Source: Tropicibacter naphthalenivorans
GTDB taxonomy: Bacteria > Pseudomonadota > Alphaproteobacteria > Rhodobacterales > Rhodobacteraceae
NCBI RefSeq assembly: GCF_900176475.1
Contig: NZ_FWXX01000006.1
Location: 124,001-188,000, forward strand
Length of the DNA: 64,000 nt
Direction of reading: 5' to 3'
Each line of letters opens with the position of its first letter. Within the stretch, counting starts at the first letter, position 1. The translations under genes were made by a program, and so were the position numbers. Below, one piece after another: positions 33,826-43,711 of this stretch. Under the pieces are notes generated by a model that saw nothing but the letters and a program-made list of their open reading frames with translations, ran no database searches and was not told where the DNA came from.

Positions 33826-36800
33826 TCGGCGGCTCCCATCTGGGCAAGGACCGAGTTGCGGCGGGTCTGCCACAGACCGGCCTCAAGCAAGGCAGCAAAG
33901 CGCGCCTGCATGGCAGCGTGCGCCTCTGGGTTGGCTTCGCGCAGAAAGGCGTCGGTGGCCTCATCGCCCAAGGTCGCCTCGTGGTAGAGGTCGAACAGAT
34001 GCGCCGGAACCGCCCGCGCCAGATGCGCAAAGCTGGCCATGTGATCAAGCGTCGCGGCGATCTCGGCCGCCCCGCGAAAGCCGTGATCCTTCATGCCGTC
34101 GATCCAAGCCGGGTTGGCGGCGCGGGCCTGCACCACGCGGGCGATTTCCTCAGTCAGGGACCGCGCGCGGGGGCGCGAAGGGTCCGTGTTATCAAGGTGA
34201 TAGAGGTTGGCCTGCCCGCCCGTGACGCCTTGGGCCGCAGCAAAGCCCGCCTCATGCGCGGCGTAATCCCCGGCCAGCAACAGGTCAGTTTCCGGCAGGT
34301 CCTGAAGGTGGATAAAGCTGTCCGCCCCGGCGACCCGCGCGGCGATCCCTTGGGTGTTCTGCTGCGCCTTGTCGCCGTCATAAGCCCAGGCGCTGGCCCG
34401 CAGCCATGCCTCCCCGGCGGCGCGGCGGCCTTCGTCGGTGTAATCCTCGACCGAGGCGCCCATGCCCATGCCGAACTGCCCCGGCGCAGGCCCGTAAACG
34501 CGCGCCAGATCGCTGCGGCCCACGTAGGGGTTCCAGTCGGATGCCTCGTCGCGCGCCGCCAGCGCCCGCACCGCCTGCCCGAACAGCGCCGACAGCGTCG
34601 GAAAGACGTCGCGGAACAGGCCGGACACCCGCAAGGTCACGTCGATGCGCGGGCGGTCAAGCTCGGCGATGGGCAGCACTTCGATGCCCGACACCCGCTC
34701 GGACCCCTTGTCCCAGATCGGTTTGACCCCCAGCAGCGCCAAGGCCATGGCGAATTCCTCGCCCGCGGTGCGCATGGTGGCCGAGCCCCACAAATCGACG
34801 ATCACGCCTTTGGGCCAGTCGCCTTCGTCCTGCAAATGGCGGCGCACCAGTTCCTGCGCCAGCGTCAGCCCCTGCGCATAGGCCGAGCGCGTCGGCACCG
34901 ATCGCGGATCGGTGGTGAACAGATTGCGCCCGGTGGGCAGCACGTCCGAACGGCCCCGATACGGCGAGCCGGACGGGCCGGCCTCGATGCGTTTGCCATC
35001 CAAAGCGTCGAGCAAGGCCTGACGTTCGCTGGCCACGGCGGCTTCGGTGGCAAAGGGCGCACCGTCGCGCGGGGTACGGCCCCAGATGTGCAAGCCCTCG
35101 CCGAACTGGCTTTCCTTGATGTCACAGACAAACCGGTCGATGCGGGTGATCGCCTCGGCGGTGCAGCTGGCTTGGTCCAGCCCCAAATCCTGTTCCACCC
35201 CAAGGGCTTGCGCCTCGGCGCGGATGTCCGCTTGCAGACGATCGCGGCGTTTCGGGTCAAGCCCGTCAGCGTTGGAAAACTCGTCCAAGAGCGCTTCGAG
35301 CCGTGCTAGACGGTCGGGCGTCTCGGAGGCGCGCAAAGGGGGCGGGATGTGGCCGAGGGTGACCGCGCCGATGCGCCGCTTGGCCTGCGCAGCCTCGCCG
35401 GGATCGTTGACGATAAAGGGGTAAACCACGGGCAACGCGCCGGTCAGCCGCTCGGGCCAGCAGGTATCGGACAGGGCGACGGCCTTGCCCGGCAGCCATT
35501 CCAGCGTGCCATGGGCGCCGATATGGACCAGCGCGTCGGTCTGAATTTGCAGCCACAGGTAGAACGCCACATAGGCGTGGCGGGGCGTGCGCGCGAGGTC
35601 GTGATAGCTGTCGTCGCGAGTCTCGACGGTGCCGCGCTCGGGCTGAAGCGCGATGGTGACGTGGCCGCGCTGGGTGGCGGCAAAGTGGAAATGCCCGTCT
35701 TGGGTGTCGCCCTCGGGGTCGCCCCAAGCGGTGTGCAGGTCGTCTTGCATCTGCTGCGGCAGCTTGGAAAGCGCGTCTCTATAGGCGCTTAGCGGCCAGC
35801 GGAGGGCGCGCGCCTTGAGCGCATCGGGCAAAGGCGTGGCGTCCGTATCCACCGCATAGCCCGCGCCCTGAAGGTCCGAAAGGATCGCCTCGGTGGAGGC
35901 CAGCGCGTCAAGGCCAACCGCGTGGCCCATGTTCCAATCTTTGCCCGGATAGGTTGACAGGATCACCGCAAGACGGCGGTCGGCGGCAGGCTTTGCCGCC
36001 AGCCCCATCCAGCCCAGCACCCGATCGGCAATGGCGCTGATCCGCTCGGGATCGGGGCGGTGGGCGTAGCGCGAGAATTGCAGATCGGGGTCGCGTGGCG
36101 CGGGTTCCTTGAAGGACGCAACGCCCGCCAGAACGCGCCCGTCCACCTCGGGCAGGACCACGTGCATGGCGAGGTCGGCGGGGGACAAGCCGCGCTCTGC
36201 CTCCGCCCATGCCTCGCGAGTCGAGGTGGCCAAAGCCACTTGGAAAACAGGGACTTCGCCCGCATCCAAGGGAGACGTGCCGCTGTCGCCTTTGCCGGAA
36301 AACGCCGTGGCGTTGAGGATCGCGGCGGGGCGCAAAGCGCGCACTTGGCGGCGCAGCCATCCGGCCACGTCGGGCGCTTTTAACGTCGGCGCGAACAGCG
36401 CGATCACGTCGCAGCCGCGCCCCCGGAACTCCTCGAACAATGCGGTGATCGGCGCGAGGTCGGCGGCCACCAGATAGCTGCGGTAGAAGACCACCAAGAC
36501 GCGCGGTTTGGCCGCCAAAGCGGCCTCTTGCCCCAGCGCCAGCACGGGACAGGCCGCGCCGGTTTCGGGTGTCCACGCGCCCACGGGCGGCAAGCCCTTG
36601 GCCCCGATCACCGGACCGGCATAGAGCCCCGCCGCCAGCGCCATCTGCGCCAAGGCCGCCTGCGCCGCGATCACCCCGCCGGTGTCGCACAGATGCGCCA
36701 GCCGCCGCAGGGTCGAGACTGGCAAAGTGGACAGTTCGTCCAGCCGGGTATCGACGCGCCCGTCAGCGGGCAAAACCGCCAAGGCAATCCCCTTGGCCTG

Positions 36801-37121
36801 CGCCAAAGCGTGGATCTGTTGCAGACCGTAGGGCCAGTACGGCACCCCGCCGATCAGCCGGATCAGGATACCCTTGGCGCCGCTAAGTGTCTGTTCCACA
36901 TAGGTATCGACGGATAAGGGATGCTTGAGCGCCGCGATATTCGCCAAACGCAAGGACGGCATCCGCCCGTCGCGCCCGTCACCGCGCTGCCAGCCTTCGG
37001 CAAAGGCCCCGAGATCGCTGTCAGACAGCGACAGCACCACCAGATCCGCAGGCGTCTGCCCCAGATCGGTCGGCGTCTCGGTCTCTTCGAGCCCGTGGCT
37101 TTCGCGAAAGATGACGTGCAT
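33822..37121 (-). CDS. cobN: Cobaltochelatase subunit CobN
   Basis: A 1099-aa large subunit of the ATP-dependent cobalt chelatase. The family blocks are present: QIHALAQAKGIALAVLPADG, VDLWGSATMRTAGEEFAMAL and HIGAHGTLEWLPGKAVALSD. It inserts cobalt into hydrogenobyrinic acid a,c-diamide together with CobS and CobT subunits, which are not in this window. It is somewhat shorter than the Pseudomonas denitrificans protein (about 1275 aa), with no obvious broken domain. It starts 18 bases after cobW. Confidence 0.95.
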   Translation of the reverse strand: MHVIFRESHGLEETETPTDLGQTPADLVVLSLSDSDLGAFAEGWQRGDGRDGRMPSLRLANIAALKHPLSVDTYVEQTLSGAKGILIRLIGGVPYWPYGLQQIHALAQAKGIALAVLPADGRVDTRLDELSTLPVSTLRRLAHLCDTGGVIAAQAALAQMALAAGLYAGPVIGAKGLPPVGAWTPETGAACPVLALGQEAALAAKPRVLVVFYRSYLVAADLAPITALFEEFRGRGCDVIALFAPTLKAPDVAGWLRRQVRALRPAAILNATAFSGKGDSGTSPLDAGEVPVFQVALATSTREAWAEAERGLSPADLAMHVVLPEVDGRVLAGVASFKEPAPRDPDLQFSRYAHRPDPERISAIADRVLGWMGLAAKPAADRRLAVILSTYPGKDWNMGHAVGLDALASTEAILSDLQGAGYAVDTDATPLPDALKARALRWPLSAYRDALSKLPQQMQDDLHTAWGDPEGDTQDGHFHFAATQRGHVTIALQPERGTVETRDDSYHDLARTPRHAYVAFYLWLQIQTDALVHIGAHGTLEWLPGKAVALSDTCWPERLTGALPVVYPFIVNDPGEAAQAKRRIGAVTLGHIPPPLRASETPDRLARLEALLDEFSNADGLDPKRRDRLQADIRAEAQALGVEQDLGLDQASCTAEAITRIDRFVCDIKESQFGEGLHIWGRTPRDGAPFATEAAVASERQALLDALDGKRIEAGPSGSPYRGRSDVLPTGRNLFTTDPRSVPTRSAYAQGLTLAQELVRRHLQDEGDWPKGVIVDLWGSATMRTAGEEFAMALALLGVKPIWDKGSERVSGIEVLPIAELDRPRIDVTLRVSGLFRDVFPTLSALFGQAVRALAARDEASDWNPYVGRSDLARVYGPAPGQFGMGMGASVEDYTDEGRRAAGEAWLRASAWAYDGDKAQQNTQGIAARVAGADSFIHLQDLPETDLLLAGDYAAHEAGFAAAQGVTGGQANLYHLDNTDPSRPRARSLTEEIARVVQARAANPAWIDGMKDHGFRGAAEIAATLDHMASFAHLARAVPAHLFDLYHEATLGDEATDAFLREANPEAHAAMQARFAALLEAGLWQTRRNSVLAQMGAAE

Positions 37122-37139
37122 GGCGAGCGTCCGAGAGCC

Positions 37140-38195
37140 TTATTCCGCCGCGACCGGCGCGGCCCCAAGGATGGCGCGGATTTCGGCCACCTTGATGTCG
37201 TCATGCTCGGCGATGACCACCACGCGGCTGTCGCGCGCCTCGCCGGGCGTCCACGGGCGGTCGTACTGGTGACGCACGCGCGCGCCGACGGCCTGCACCA
37301 GCAGACGCATAGGCTTGCCCTTGACGCTCGCATAACCTTTGACGCGCAGGATGTTCAGCTCATTCGCGAGGCGTTCGATGGCGGTGACCAGCTGCGCCGG
37401 GTCGTCCAGCTCGGGGAGGTCAACGACAATCGATTCAAAATCGTCGTGCTCGTGGTCGTGATGGCCGTCGTGGTGGCTGGGGCGCGCGTCCATGTCGTCT
37501 TCGGCGGCGGCTTCGAGCCCGAGGATCACACGCGGGTCCACCGCGCCTTCGGCGACCTCGACCACGGGCAGCGGACGGGGCGCTTCGGCGGCGATGATTT
37601 CCTTGGCCTTGGCGACACCTTCGGGACCGGCCAGATCGGGCTTGGTCAGCAGGATGATGTCGGCGCAGCTGATCTGATCCTCAAAGACTTCGGACAGCGG
37701 GGTTTCGTGGTCGATGCTGTCGTCGGCCATGCGCTGCGCGTCCACCGCCGCCACGTTCGGCGCGAAACGACCCGCCGCCACAGCCTCGGCGTCGGCCAGG
37801 GCGATCACGCCGTCGACGGTGATCTTGGAGCGGATATCGGGCCAGTCGAAGGCTTTGAGCAAGGGTTTCGGCAGCGCCAGACCAGAGGTTTCGATCAGGA
37901 TGTGGTCGGGACGCGGCTCCAGCGCCATCAGCGCCTCGATGGTCGGGATGAAATCATCCGCCACGGTGCAGCAGATGCAGCCGTTCGCCAGCTCCATGAT
38001 GTTTTCGGCGGGGCAATCGGGGATCGCGCAGGATTTGAGGATGTCGCCATCCACACCCACGTCGCCGAATTCGTTGACCACAACCGCAAGGCGCTTGCCG
38101 CCCGGGTTCTGCATCAGGTGACGCACCAGCGTCGTCTTGCCCGAGCCCAGAAAGCCGGTGATCACGGTGACGGGAAGTTTGGCCAGATCAGTCAT
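37140..38195 (-). CDS. cobW: Cobalamin biosynthesis GTPase CobW
   Basis: A 351-aa COG0523 G3E GTPase. Walker A GFLGSGKTT (about 14-22), metal site CICC (about 73-76, in ANGCICCTV), switch ETSGLALP and the NKxD-like TKPDL. A His/Asp-rich insert (SHHDGHHDHEHDD, about 242-254) precedes the C-terminal CobW_C domain. The protein is thought to deliver cobalt to the chelatase; metal identity is inferred from its place before cobN. Confidence 0.95.
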   Translation of the reverse strand: MTDLAKLPVTVITGFLGSGKTTLVRHLMQNPGGKRLAVVVNEFGDVGVDGDILKSCAIPDCPAENIMELANGCICCTVADDFIPTIEALMALEPRPDHILIETSGLALPKPLLKAFDWPDIRSKITVDGVIALADAEAVAAGRFAPNVAAVDAQRMADDSIDHETPLSEVFEDQISCADIILLTKPDLAGPEGVAKAKEIIAAEAPRPLPVVEVAEGAVDPRVILGLEAAAEDDMDARPSHHDGHHDHEHDDFESIVVDLPELDDPAQLVTAIERLANELNILRVKGYASVKGKPMRLLVQAVGARVRHQYDRPWTPGEARDSRVVVIAEHDDIKVAEIRAILGAAPVAAE

Positions 38196-38604
38196 TGTTG
38201 GTCTCCTCAGGCAGAGTTTCGGGCAAAGTCACGGGCGGGATACGCGCCACGCAGTTGCGTTTGAAATGTTCGGGGCGTTGACGCCATGGAATGACGCCGT
38301 CGGCGGTTTCTTGATACTGTGCTGCACCATCAAGGATCATCTTCGGATGCGACACTTCGTCGACGTTTGCGAAAACATAGGTCCAGCGGGCATCGCCGCC
38401 GCGCAGGGCCACCGTGCAGCCGTGATCGCAGTTTTGCAGGCACTCGACGGGGGTCACGCTCACCCCTTCGGGCGTCTCCAAAGCGGTGATTTCATCGTAC
38501 AGATACTGCCCGGGACGGCGCGCGTCAGACGGGATTTCCTGCCCGCGACGGCATTTAACGCAGACCAGCAGCTCGGTCTGGGGGGCGTTTGCCTGATCCT
38601 TCAT
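38188..38604 (-). CDS. DUF1636 family Cys-rich protein, first gene of the cob operon
   Basis: A 138-aa protein starting MKDQANAPQTELLVC. Its conserved cysteines are CVKC (15-18), C55, CDHGC (59-63) and one near 118, a layout like thioredoxin-fold 2Fe-2S or metal-binding proteins. GAGG precedes the ATG. It overlaps cobW by eight bases and lies directly after the riboswitch, so B12 controls it. DUF1636 is often found next to cobW genes; a metal or redox role is inferred, not shown. Confidence 0.85.
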   Translation of the reverse strand: MKDQANAPQTELLVCVKCRRGQEIPSDARRPGQYLYDEITALETPEGVSVTPVECLQNCDHGCTVALRGGDARWTYVFANVDEVSHPKMILDGAAQYQETADGVIPWRQRPEHFKRNCVARIPPVTLPETLPEETNND

Positions 38605-38720
38605 GGTCCTCGGCTCCATTCTGCTCGGTCCCAAATTACATGGCACGCGGGTCTGATGGCGGAACCGCCCCGGCAGGCGCATCCCGACACCGGAACACCC
38701 CGTCCGGTCTCAAAGTCGTG

Positions 38721-38895
38721 GGTTGGCAGGTCTCCCGGCTTACAAATCTCGGGGAGGCTCCCCTTCGGTCGCGTGCCTTCCCAGCCTTTGGCCAGTGGCG
38801 GATCGCGCCCTTTTTGTTCACGGTCGCGGGGGCGGCTGTGCTTGACCTCGCAAAACGCGGCTGCACATTCCCTTTTCACCTGTTTACACAGGCAC
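38721..38895 (-). promoter_or_regulatory. Cobalamin riboswitch upstream of the DUF1636-cobW-cobN operon
   Basis: On the minus strand: GGTGAAAAGGGAATG (about 38867-38881), GCCGCCCCCGCGACCGTGA (about 38818-38836), GCCACTGGCC, GGGAAGGC (about 38777-38784) and the B12 box AAGCCGGGAGACCTGCCAAC (about 38722-38741). An ACCGGA/TCCGGT hairpin (38689-38708) follows and could be part of the expression platform, about 85 bases before the DUF1636 start. The rest of the 348-bp gap, 38896-38952, must hold the cobO promoter. Confidence 0.93.
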
Positions 38896-38952
38896 CAACG
38901 TTTGGGCACATGGTCCGAATCCAAGCAACTTGTCAACACCGAGGAATGTCCT

Positions 38953-39564
38953 ATGAGCGACGACATCAACGCCCGCCACGCGGAGAAGATGAAGAAAATC
39001 AAAGCCGCGCGGGACCGCATGATGGCCACCAAGACCGACGAAAAAGGTCTGATCATCGTGCACACCGGTCCGGGCAAGGGCAAATCGTCGTCCGGTTTTG
39101 GCATGATCATGCGCTGCATCGCGCACCAGATGCCCTGCGCCGTGGTGCAGTTCATCAAGGGCAACTGGATCACCGGCGAGGCGATGATGATCCGCGAACG
39201 CTTTGCCGAGGAATGCCGGTTTTTCGTGTCGGGCGAAGGCTTTACCTGGGAAACGCAGGACCGCGAGCGTGACATTGCCGCCGCGCAAAAGGGTTGGGAG
39301 ATTGCCAAGCAGCAGATCCTTGACCCCGAAATCCAGTTCGTCCTGCTGGACGAGATCAATATCGCCTTGCGCTATGATTATCTGGACATCGACGAGGTGG
39401 TCGATTTCCTTTTGCATCAAAAGCCCGAAATGACCCACGTCTGCCTGACCGGGCGCAACGCCAAGCCCGAGCTGATCGAGGCCGCCGATCTGGTGACCGA
39501 GATGACCTTGGTCAAGCACCCCTTCCGCGACGGTATCAAGGCCCAAAAAGGCGTCGAGATGTAA
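38953..39564 (+). CDS. cobO: Cob(I)yrinic acid a,c-diamide adenosyltransferase CobO
   Basis: A 203-aa CobA/CobO/BtuR-family adenosyltransferase. The nucleotide loop HTGPGKGKSSSGFG (about 36-49), VVQFIKGNW and VLLDEINIALRYDYLD are typical. It adds the upper adenosyl ligand to cobalt. ATG 38953 follows GAGG. It is divergent from the riboswitch operon and is followed within four bases by cobQ. Confidence 0.95.
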   Translation: MSDDINARHAEKMKKIKAARDRMMATKTDEKGLIIVHTGPGKGKSSSGFGMIMRCIAHQMPCAVVQFIKGNWITGEAMMIRERFAEECRFFVSGEGFTWETQDRERDIAAAQKGWEIAKQQILDPEIQFVLLDEINIALRYDYLDIDEVVDFLLHQKPEMTHVCLTGRNAKPELIEAADLVTEMTLVKHPFRDGIKAQKGVEM

Positions 39565-39567
39565 GCC

Positions 39568-41022
39568 ATGAGCGGCGCGTTGATGATCCAGGGGACCGGC
39601 AGCAATGTCGGCAAGTCGATGCTGGTGGCCGGGCTGTGCCGTGCAGCAAAGCGACGGGGGCTGTCCGTCGCGCCCTTCAAGCCGCAGAACATGTCCAACA
39701 ACGCCGCCGTGACCGCCAATGGCGGAGAGATTGGCCGCGCGCAGGCCTTGCAGGCGCGGGCTTGCGGGCTGGCGGCGCATACGGACATGAACCCGGTGCT
39801 GCTGAAACCCGAAACGGATGTGGGCGCGCAGGTCGTGGTGCAGGGCAAGCGCCTGACCACCGCCAAGGCGCGCGATTACGCCAAGCTGAAACCGACGCTG
39901 ATGGGCGCGGTTCTGGACAGTTTCAACCGCTTGCGCGCGGCGCATGATCTGGTCATCGTCGAAGGCGCGGGCAGCCCCGCCGAGGTCAACCTGCGCAAGG
40001 GCGACATTGCCAACATGGGCTTTGCCGAGGCGGCGGAGGTACCCGTGGTGCTGTGCGGTGACATCGACCGGGGCGGCGTGATCGCGCAGATCGTCGGCAC
40101 GCAGGTCGTTATGCCTCCCGAAGATACCGCCCGCGTGCGCGGCTTTCTCGTTAACAAATTCCGCGGTGATCCGTCTCTGTTCGACGATGGCTACGCCATG
40201 ATCGAGGCGCAGACCGGCTGGCGCGGTTATGGCGTCGCCCCGTGGTTCCCCGAGGCGTGGCGCCTGCCCGCCGAGGACGCTTTGGACATTGCCAGCGCCC
40301 CCAAGCAGAGCGGCTTTCACGTGGTCTGCCTGCGCCTGACGCGGATCGCGAACTTTGACGATCTTGACCCGCTGGTGGCCGAACCCGGCGTGCGCGTGAC
40401 CATGCTCTCTGCGGGGCAGCCGATCCCCGCCGATGCGGATCTGGTGATCATCCCCGGCTCGAAATCCACGCGCGGCGATCTGGCGTTCCTGCGCGCCCAA
40501 GGTTGGGACATTGACCTGCTCGCGCATCACCGGCGCGGCGGGCGTGTTTTGGGGATTTGCGGGGGGTATCAAATGCTTGGCCGCGTGGTGGCCGACCCCC
40601 AAGGACTAGAGGGCGCACCGGGTGAGACCCCCGGCCTTGGCCTTTTGGACATTGAAACCGTCATGGGCGGCGACAAGCATCTGACCGAAGTGCGCGCCCA
40701 GCACGCTGGTCTGGGCCTGCCGTTCTCGGGGTATGAAATTCACATCGGAGAGTCGAACGGCCCCGACCGCGCGCGCCCCTTTGCACATGTGGCAGGCACG
40801 CCCGAAGGCGCTGTGTCCGCCGATGGTCGCGTCGCGGGCAGTTATCTACACGGCATGTTCTCGGACGATGGCTTTCGCCGCGCGTGGCTGCAAACCTTGG
40901 GCGTCAGCCTGTCCGACCACGCCTATGAGCAATCGGTCGAAGACACCTTGGACGCGCTTGCGGACCACCTTGAGACGCATCTCGACGTGGGTGGATTGCT
41001 CGAATTGGGGCTAAAACCTTAA
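39568..41022 (+). CDS. cobQ: Cobyric acid synthase CobQ
   Basis: A 484-aa glutamine-dependent amidase of side chains b, d, e and g. The N-terminal domain has [16 protein letters not shown] (7-22) and [10 protein letters not shown]. The class I glutaminase-like domain has the nucleophile in [11 protein letters not shown] (about 330) and His in [12 protein letters not shown] (about 427). It forms an operon with cobO and converges with cobC (four-base overlap of stops). Confidence 0.95.
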   Translation: MSGALMIQGTGSNVGKSMLVAGLCRAAKRRGLSVAPFKPQNMSNNAAVTANGGEIGRAQALQARACGLAAHTDMNPVLLKPETDVGAQVVVQGKRLTTAKARDYAKLKPTLMGAVLDSFNRLRAAHDLVIVEGAGSPAEVNLRKGDIANMGFAEAAEVPVVLCGDIDRGGVIAQIVGTQVVMPPEDTARVRGFLVNKFRGDPSLFDDGYAMIEAQTGWRGYGVAPWFPEAWRLPAEDALDIASAPKQSGFHVVCLRLTRIANFDDLDPLVAEPGVRVTMLSAGQPIPADADLVIIPGSKSTRGDLAFLRAQGWDIDLLAHHRRGGRVLGICGGYQMLGRVVADPQGLEGAPGETPGLGLLDIETVMGGDKHLTEVRAQHAGLGLPFSGYEIHIGESNGPDRARPFAHVAGTPEGAVSADGRVAGSYLHGMFSDDGFRRAWLQTLGVSLSDHAYEQSVEDTLDALADHLETHLDVGGLLELGLKP

Positions 41023-42008
41023 CCTTTGAGCGTATTGAAAGCGGCGGTGAGGCGGTGCCACTCTGGCTCTGTCCCCGCCAGCCCCAGCCGCACCCAGTTC
41101 GGCGAATAGGGGAAGATGCGCGACCAGATATGCGCCTTGGCCAGCGCGTTTTGCGCCTCTGCGGCGTCCGGCGCGTGATAGGTGCGGAACAGCGGCGTGC
41201 CGCCGATCAGCGTCCAGCCCGCGCCCTGCGCTAAGGCGTCGAGCCGCGCCGCGTCTTGGGTCAGCCGCGCGATGGTTTCCGCCTGCCAATCGGTATCCGC
41301 CAAGGCCGCGCAGGCGATGTCAATCGCCGGGCCAGACACCGGCCACGGCCCCGCCATCTCGCGCAGGCAGTCCACCAAGGGCGCGGCCCCAAGGGCAAAA
41401 CCCAAACGCACCCCCGCCAGCCCGTAAAACTTGCCAAAAGACCTTAGGATTAAGACGTTATCCAGCTCATGCACTTGGCCTGCGAGGGACAATTCCGGCG
41501 CGGGGTCGCCAAAGCTTTCGTCCACCACCAGCAGACCCACCTGCCCCGCCAGATCGCGCAGCGCTTCGGGGGTGTAGAAAAGCCCGTCGGGGTTGTTGGG
41601 GTTGACGACCACGGCGAGCTCCGCGCCGGTCAAGGCGTCTACAGACGGCACTTCTTGGGTGGTCCAGCCGCCCATGCGCAGAGCCGCCGCGTGTTCGTTG
41701 TAGGTGGGTGTCAATACGCGGGCGAGACCCGGCGCGCGCAGGAACGGCACGGCTTGGATCGCGCCTTGGGCCCCGGCGAGCGCCACGATGTCCGCCTTTG
41801 TGCCATAGGCCACGCGCGCGGCACCCATCAGCCGCGCCATGTCAGATTTGCGCGGCAGGATCGCCCAAGCCTCGGCGCGGATGGGCGGCACCGGATAGGC
41901 CACCGGGTTGATGCCGGTGGACAGGTCGATCCAATCCTCGGGCGCGCCGCCAAAGTCTTGGATCGCCGCATCAAGGTTGCCGCCGTGGTCACGAGTCTGC
42001 TGTGTCAT
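41019..42008 (-). CDS. cobC: L-threonine-O-3-phosphate decarboxylase CobC
   Basis: A 329-aa class I/II aminotransferase-fold PLP enzyme. HGGNLDAA at residues 8-15 is the family opening; [10 protein letters not shown] (about 142-151) and the PLP lysine in [14 protein letters not shown] (about 201) are visible. It makes (R)-1-amino-2-propanol phosphate for the nucleotide loop. It is last in the phosphatase-bluE-cbiB-cobC set. Confidence 0.92.
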   Translation of the reverse strand: MTQQTRDHGGNLDAAIQDFGGAPEDWIDLSTGINPVAYPVPPIRAEAWAILPRKSDMARLMGAARVAYGTKADIVALAGAQGAIQAVPFLRAPGLARVLTPTYNEHAAALRMGGWTTQEVPSVDALTGAELAVVVNPNNPDGLFYTPEALRDLAGQVGLLVVDESFGDPAPELSLAGQVHELDNVLILRSFGKFYGLAGVRLGFALGAAPLVDCLREMAGPWPVSGPAIDIACAALADTDWQAETIARLTQDAARLDALAQGAGWTLIGGTPLFRTYHAPDAAEAQNALAKAHIWSRIFPYSPNWVRLGLAGTEPEWHRLTAAFNTLKG

Positions 42009-42014
42009 GCCGCC

Positions 42015-42953
42015 TTAGAACAGCGCCAGCGCGGCAAGTGCAAGCATCATCAGCGCCATCGCCCGCCGATAAAGGCGCAGCCCCCGCGCCAAATCCTGCG
42101 CGGTGGGGTCCGGCGCACCGCCGTTCAGCCAAGGCTCGGCCACAGTGGTGGTGCCATAGATGCGCGGGCCAGAGAGGCGGACGTTCAGCGCTCCGGCCAT
42201 GGCGCCTTCGGGCCAACCGGCGTTGGGCGAGCGGTGCGTGCGGGCGTCGCGGGCCATGACCTTGAGAGCCTTGAGCACCTGCGCCCCGGAGGCCAGCGCA
42301 AAGAGCCCCCCGCACAGCCGCGCCGGGATCAGGTTGACCAGATCGTCAAGGCGGGCGGCGGCTTTGCCAAAGGCCTCAAAGCGGTCGTTGTGGTGGCCGA
42401 TCATCGAATCCATCGTGTTGATCGCCTTGTAGGCGGCGATCCCCGGCAGCCCCAGAACGACACCCCAAAAGATCGGCGCGATGATCCCGTCGGAGGTGTT
42501 TTCGGCAAGGCTTTCTGTGGCGGCACGGGCGACGCCGGCCTCGTCCAGCACGCTGGGGTCGCGGCCGACGATCATCGACACGGCGTGGCGCGCAGCAGGG
42601 AGGTCCCCGGCGACGAGGGGCTTGGCGACGGCGGCCACGTGGTCGTGCATGGAGCGCACGGCGATCAGCGGCCAAGCGAGGATGCCGCCGAGGAGCGCGC
42701 CGAGCCAACCGCCTGGCAGCAGCGTCTGGATGGCCCACATGGGCAGTGCGGCGAGCGCGACGCAAAGGATCACAGTCAGGGTTCCGGTGGTCAGGCGGCG
42801 CAAACGCGGGCCGGTGTTGAGGCGGGCCTCCAGCGCGGAAATCACCTTGCCCAGCCATGTCACTGGGTGGCCGATGCGCGCGTACAGGCCGTCCGGCCAG
42901 CCGAGGGCGAGGTCGATCAGCACCCCGATCAGAATCATTGCAGCAAAGCTCAT
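42015..42953 (-). CDS. cbiB: Adenosylcobinamide-phosphate synthase CbiB (CobD)
   Basis: A 312-aa inner-membrane protein with four to five TMs. IDLALGWPDGLYARIGHPVTWLG (13-35 region), RDPSVLDEAGVARAATESLAEN and DGIIAPIFW are family hallmarks. It joins aminopropanol phosphate to cobyric acid. Named cobD in the Pseudomonas scheme. The start overlaps the bluE stop by four bases. Confidence 0.94.
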   Translation of the reverse strand: MSFAAMILIGVLIDLALGWPDGLYARIGHPVTWLGKVISALEARLNTGPRLRRLTTGTLTVILCVALAALPMWAIQTLLPGGWLGALLGGILAWPLIAVRSMHDHVAAVAKPLVAGDLPAARHAVSMIVGRDPSVLDEAGVARAATESLAENTSDGIIAPIFWGVVLGLPGIAAYKAINTMDSMIGHHNDRFEAFGKAAARLDDLVNLIPARLCGGLFALASGAQVLKALKVMARDARTHRSPNAGWPEGAMAGALNVRLSGPRIYGTTTVAEPWLNGGAPDPTAQDLARGLRLYRRAMALMMLALAALALF

Positions 42954-43711
42954 AGCGCCCCCGTTTCAAAGGTGAAAACGTGTTTGAGGCCCGCTTCGGT
43001 GAGGGCGTTGATGGCGTATGCGGGCGCGCCTTGGGGCGGGAAAACCAAGCCTCGGGCCGAGCCGGTGTGCGCCCGGATGTGGCCCAAAGCGCCGAGGTCT
43101 CGGGCGAGATCCGCCATTGGATCGCCCGGGCCGCGCAATGCTGTGCAGCGGGCTGCGGAGAGGCTGGAGAGGCGGGCCACGGCGGGCAGGTCGCCGCGCG
43201 AGACGGCCTGTTGCCATGTAGGGATAAAGTCCGAGATGTCCGGGAAATCAATATCTTGCGCGTCCGTTCGCGTCGGCGCGCCCCAATAGCCGCCCACGAT
43301 GACGCAAGCCGGGGGAGGCGCGAAATGTTCGAGAATTTGCCCTTGGCGAGAGGCCCAAAGCAGCGCGTCGGGGGCATCGAACATCAGCGGGTCGGTTGCG
43401 CCTTCGACGCTCAGACAAGCCTTGGCCAGCGTCAGAGGATCACCTGCAAAGCCCGCCCCGCGCGCCATGGCGATCAGCGACGCGGTCGAAGCGCCTGCGC
43501 CGCAGCCCAGCGGGATGATGCCCGTGACGCCTTGGGTGATCTTCAGGCCCAAAACCTGCCCCAACTGCGCGGCCTCTTCGGGCGGGTGCCCGCCCGCCTC
43601 GGCCTGCATCCACAAAGCGTTGCAGGTCAGGGTCACCAAGGCGACCGGGCCATCCGGCCCCATCCGCCCCTGAAGCCATTCGCCAAAGTGGCCAAAGACG
43701 CGCGCGGTCAT
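42950..43711 (-). CDS. bluE: L-threonine kinase (BluE/PduX-like GHMP kinase)
   Basis: A 253-aa protein that opens VFGHFGEWLQGR and has the GHMP phosphate loop IPLGCGAGASTASL (about 88-101). PduX in Salmonella and BluE in Rhodobacter capsulatus phosphorylate L-threonine for CobC. Its place directly before cbiB and cobC supports this. The ATG overlaps the phosphatase gene stop (ATGA). Confidence 0.85.
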   Translation of the reverse strand: MTARVFGHFGEWLQGRMGPDGPVALVTLTCNALWMQAEAGGHPPEEAAQLGQVLGLKITQGVTGIIPLGCGAGASTASLIAMARGAGFAGDPLTLAKACLSVEGATDPLMFDAPDALLWASRQGQILEHFAPPPACVIVGGYWGAPTRTDAQDIDFPDISDFIPTWQQAVSRGDLPAVARLSSLSAARCTALRGPGDPMADLARDLGALGHIRAHTGSARGLVFPPQGAPAYAINALTEAGLKHVFTFETGAL

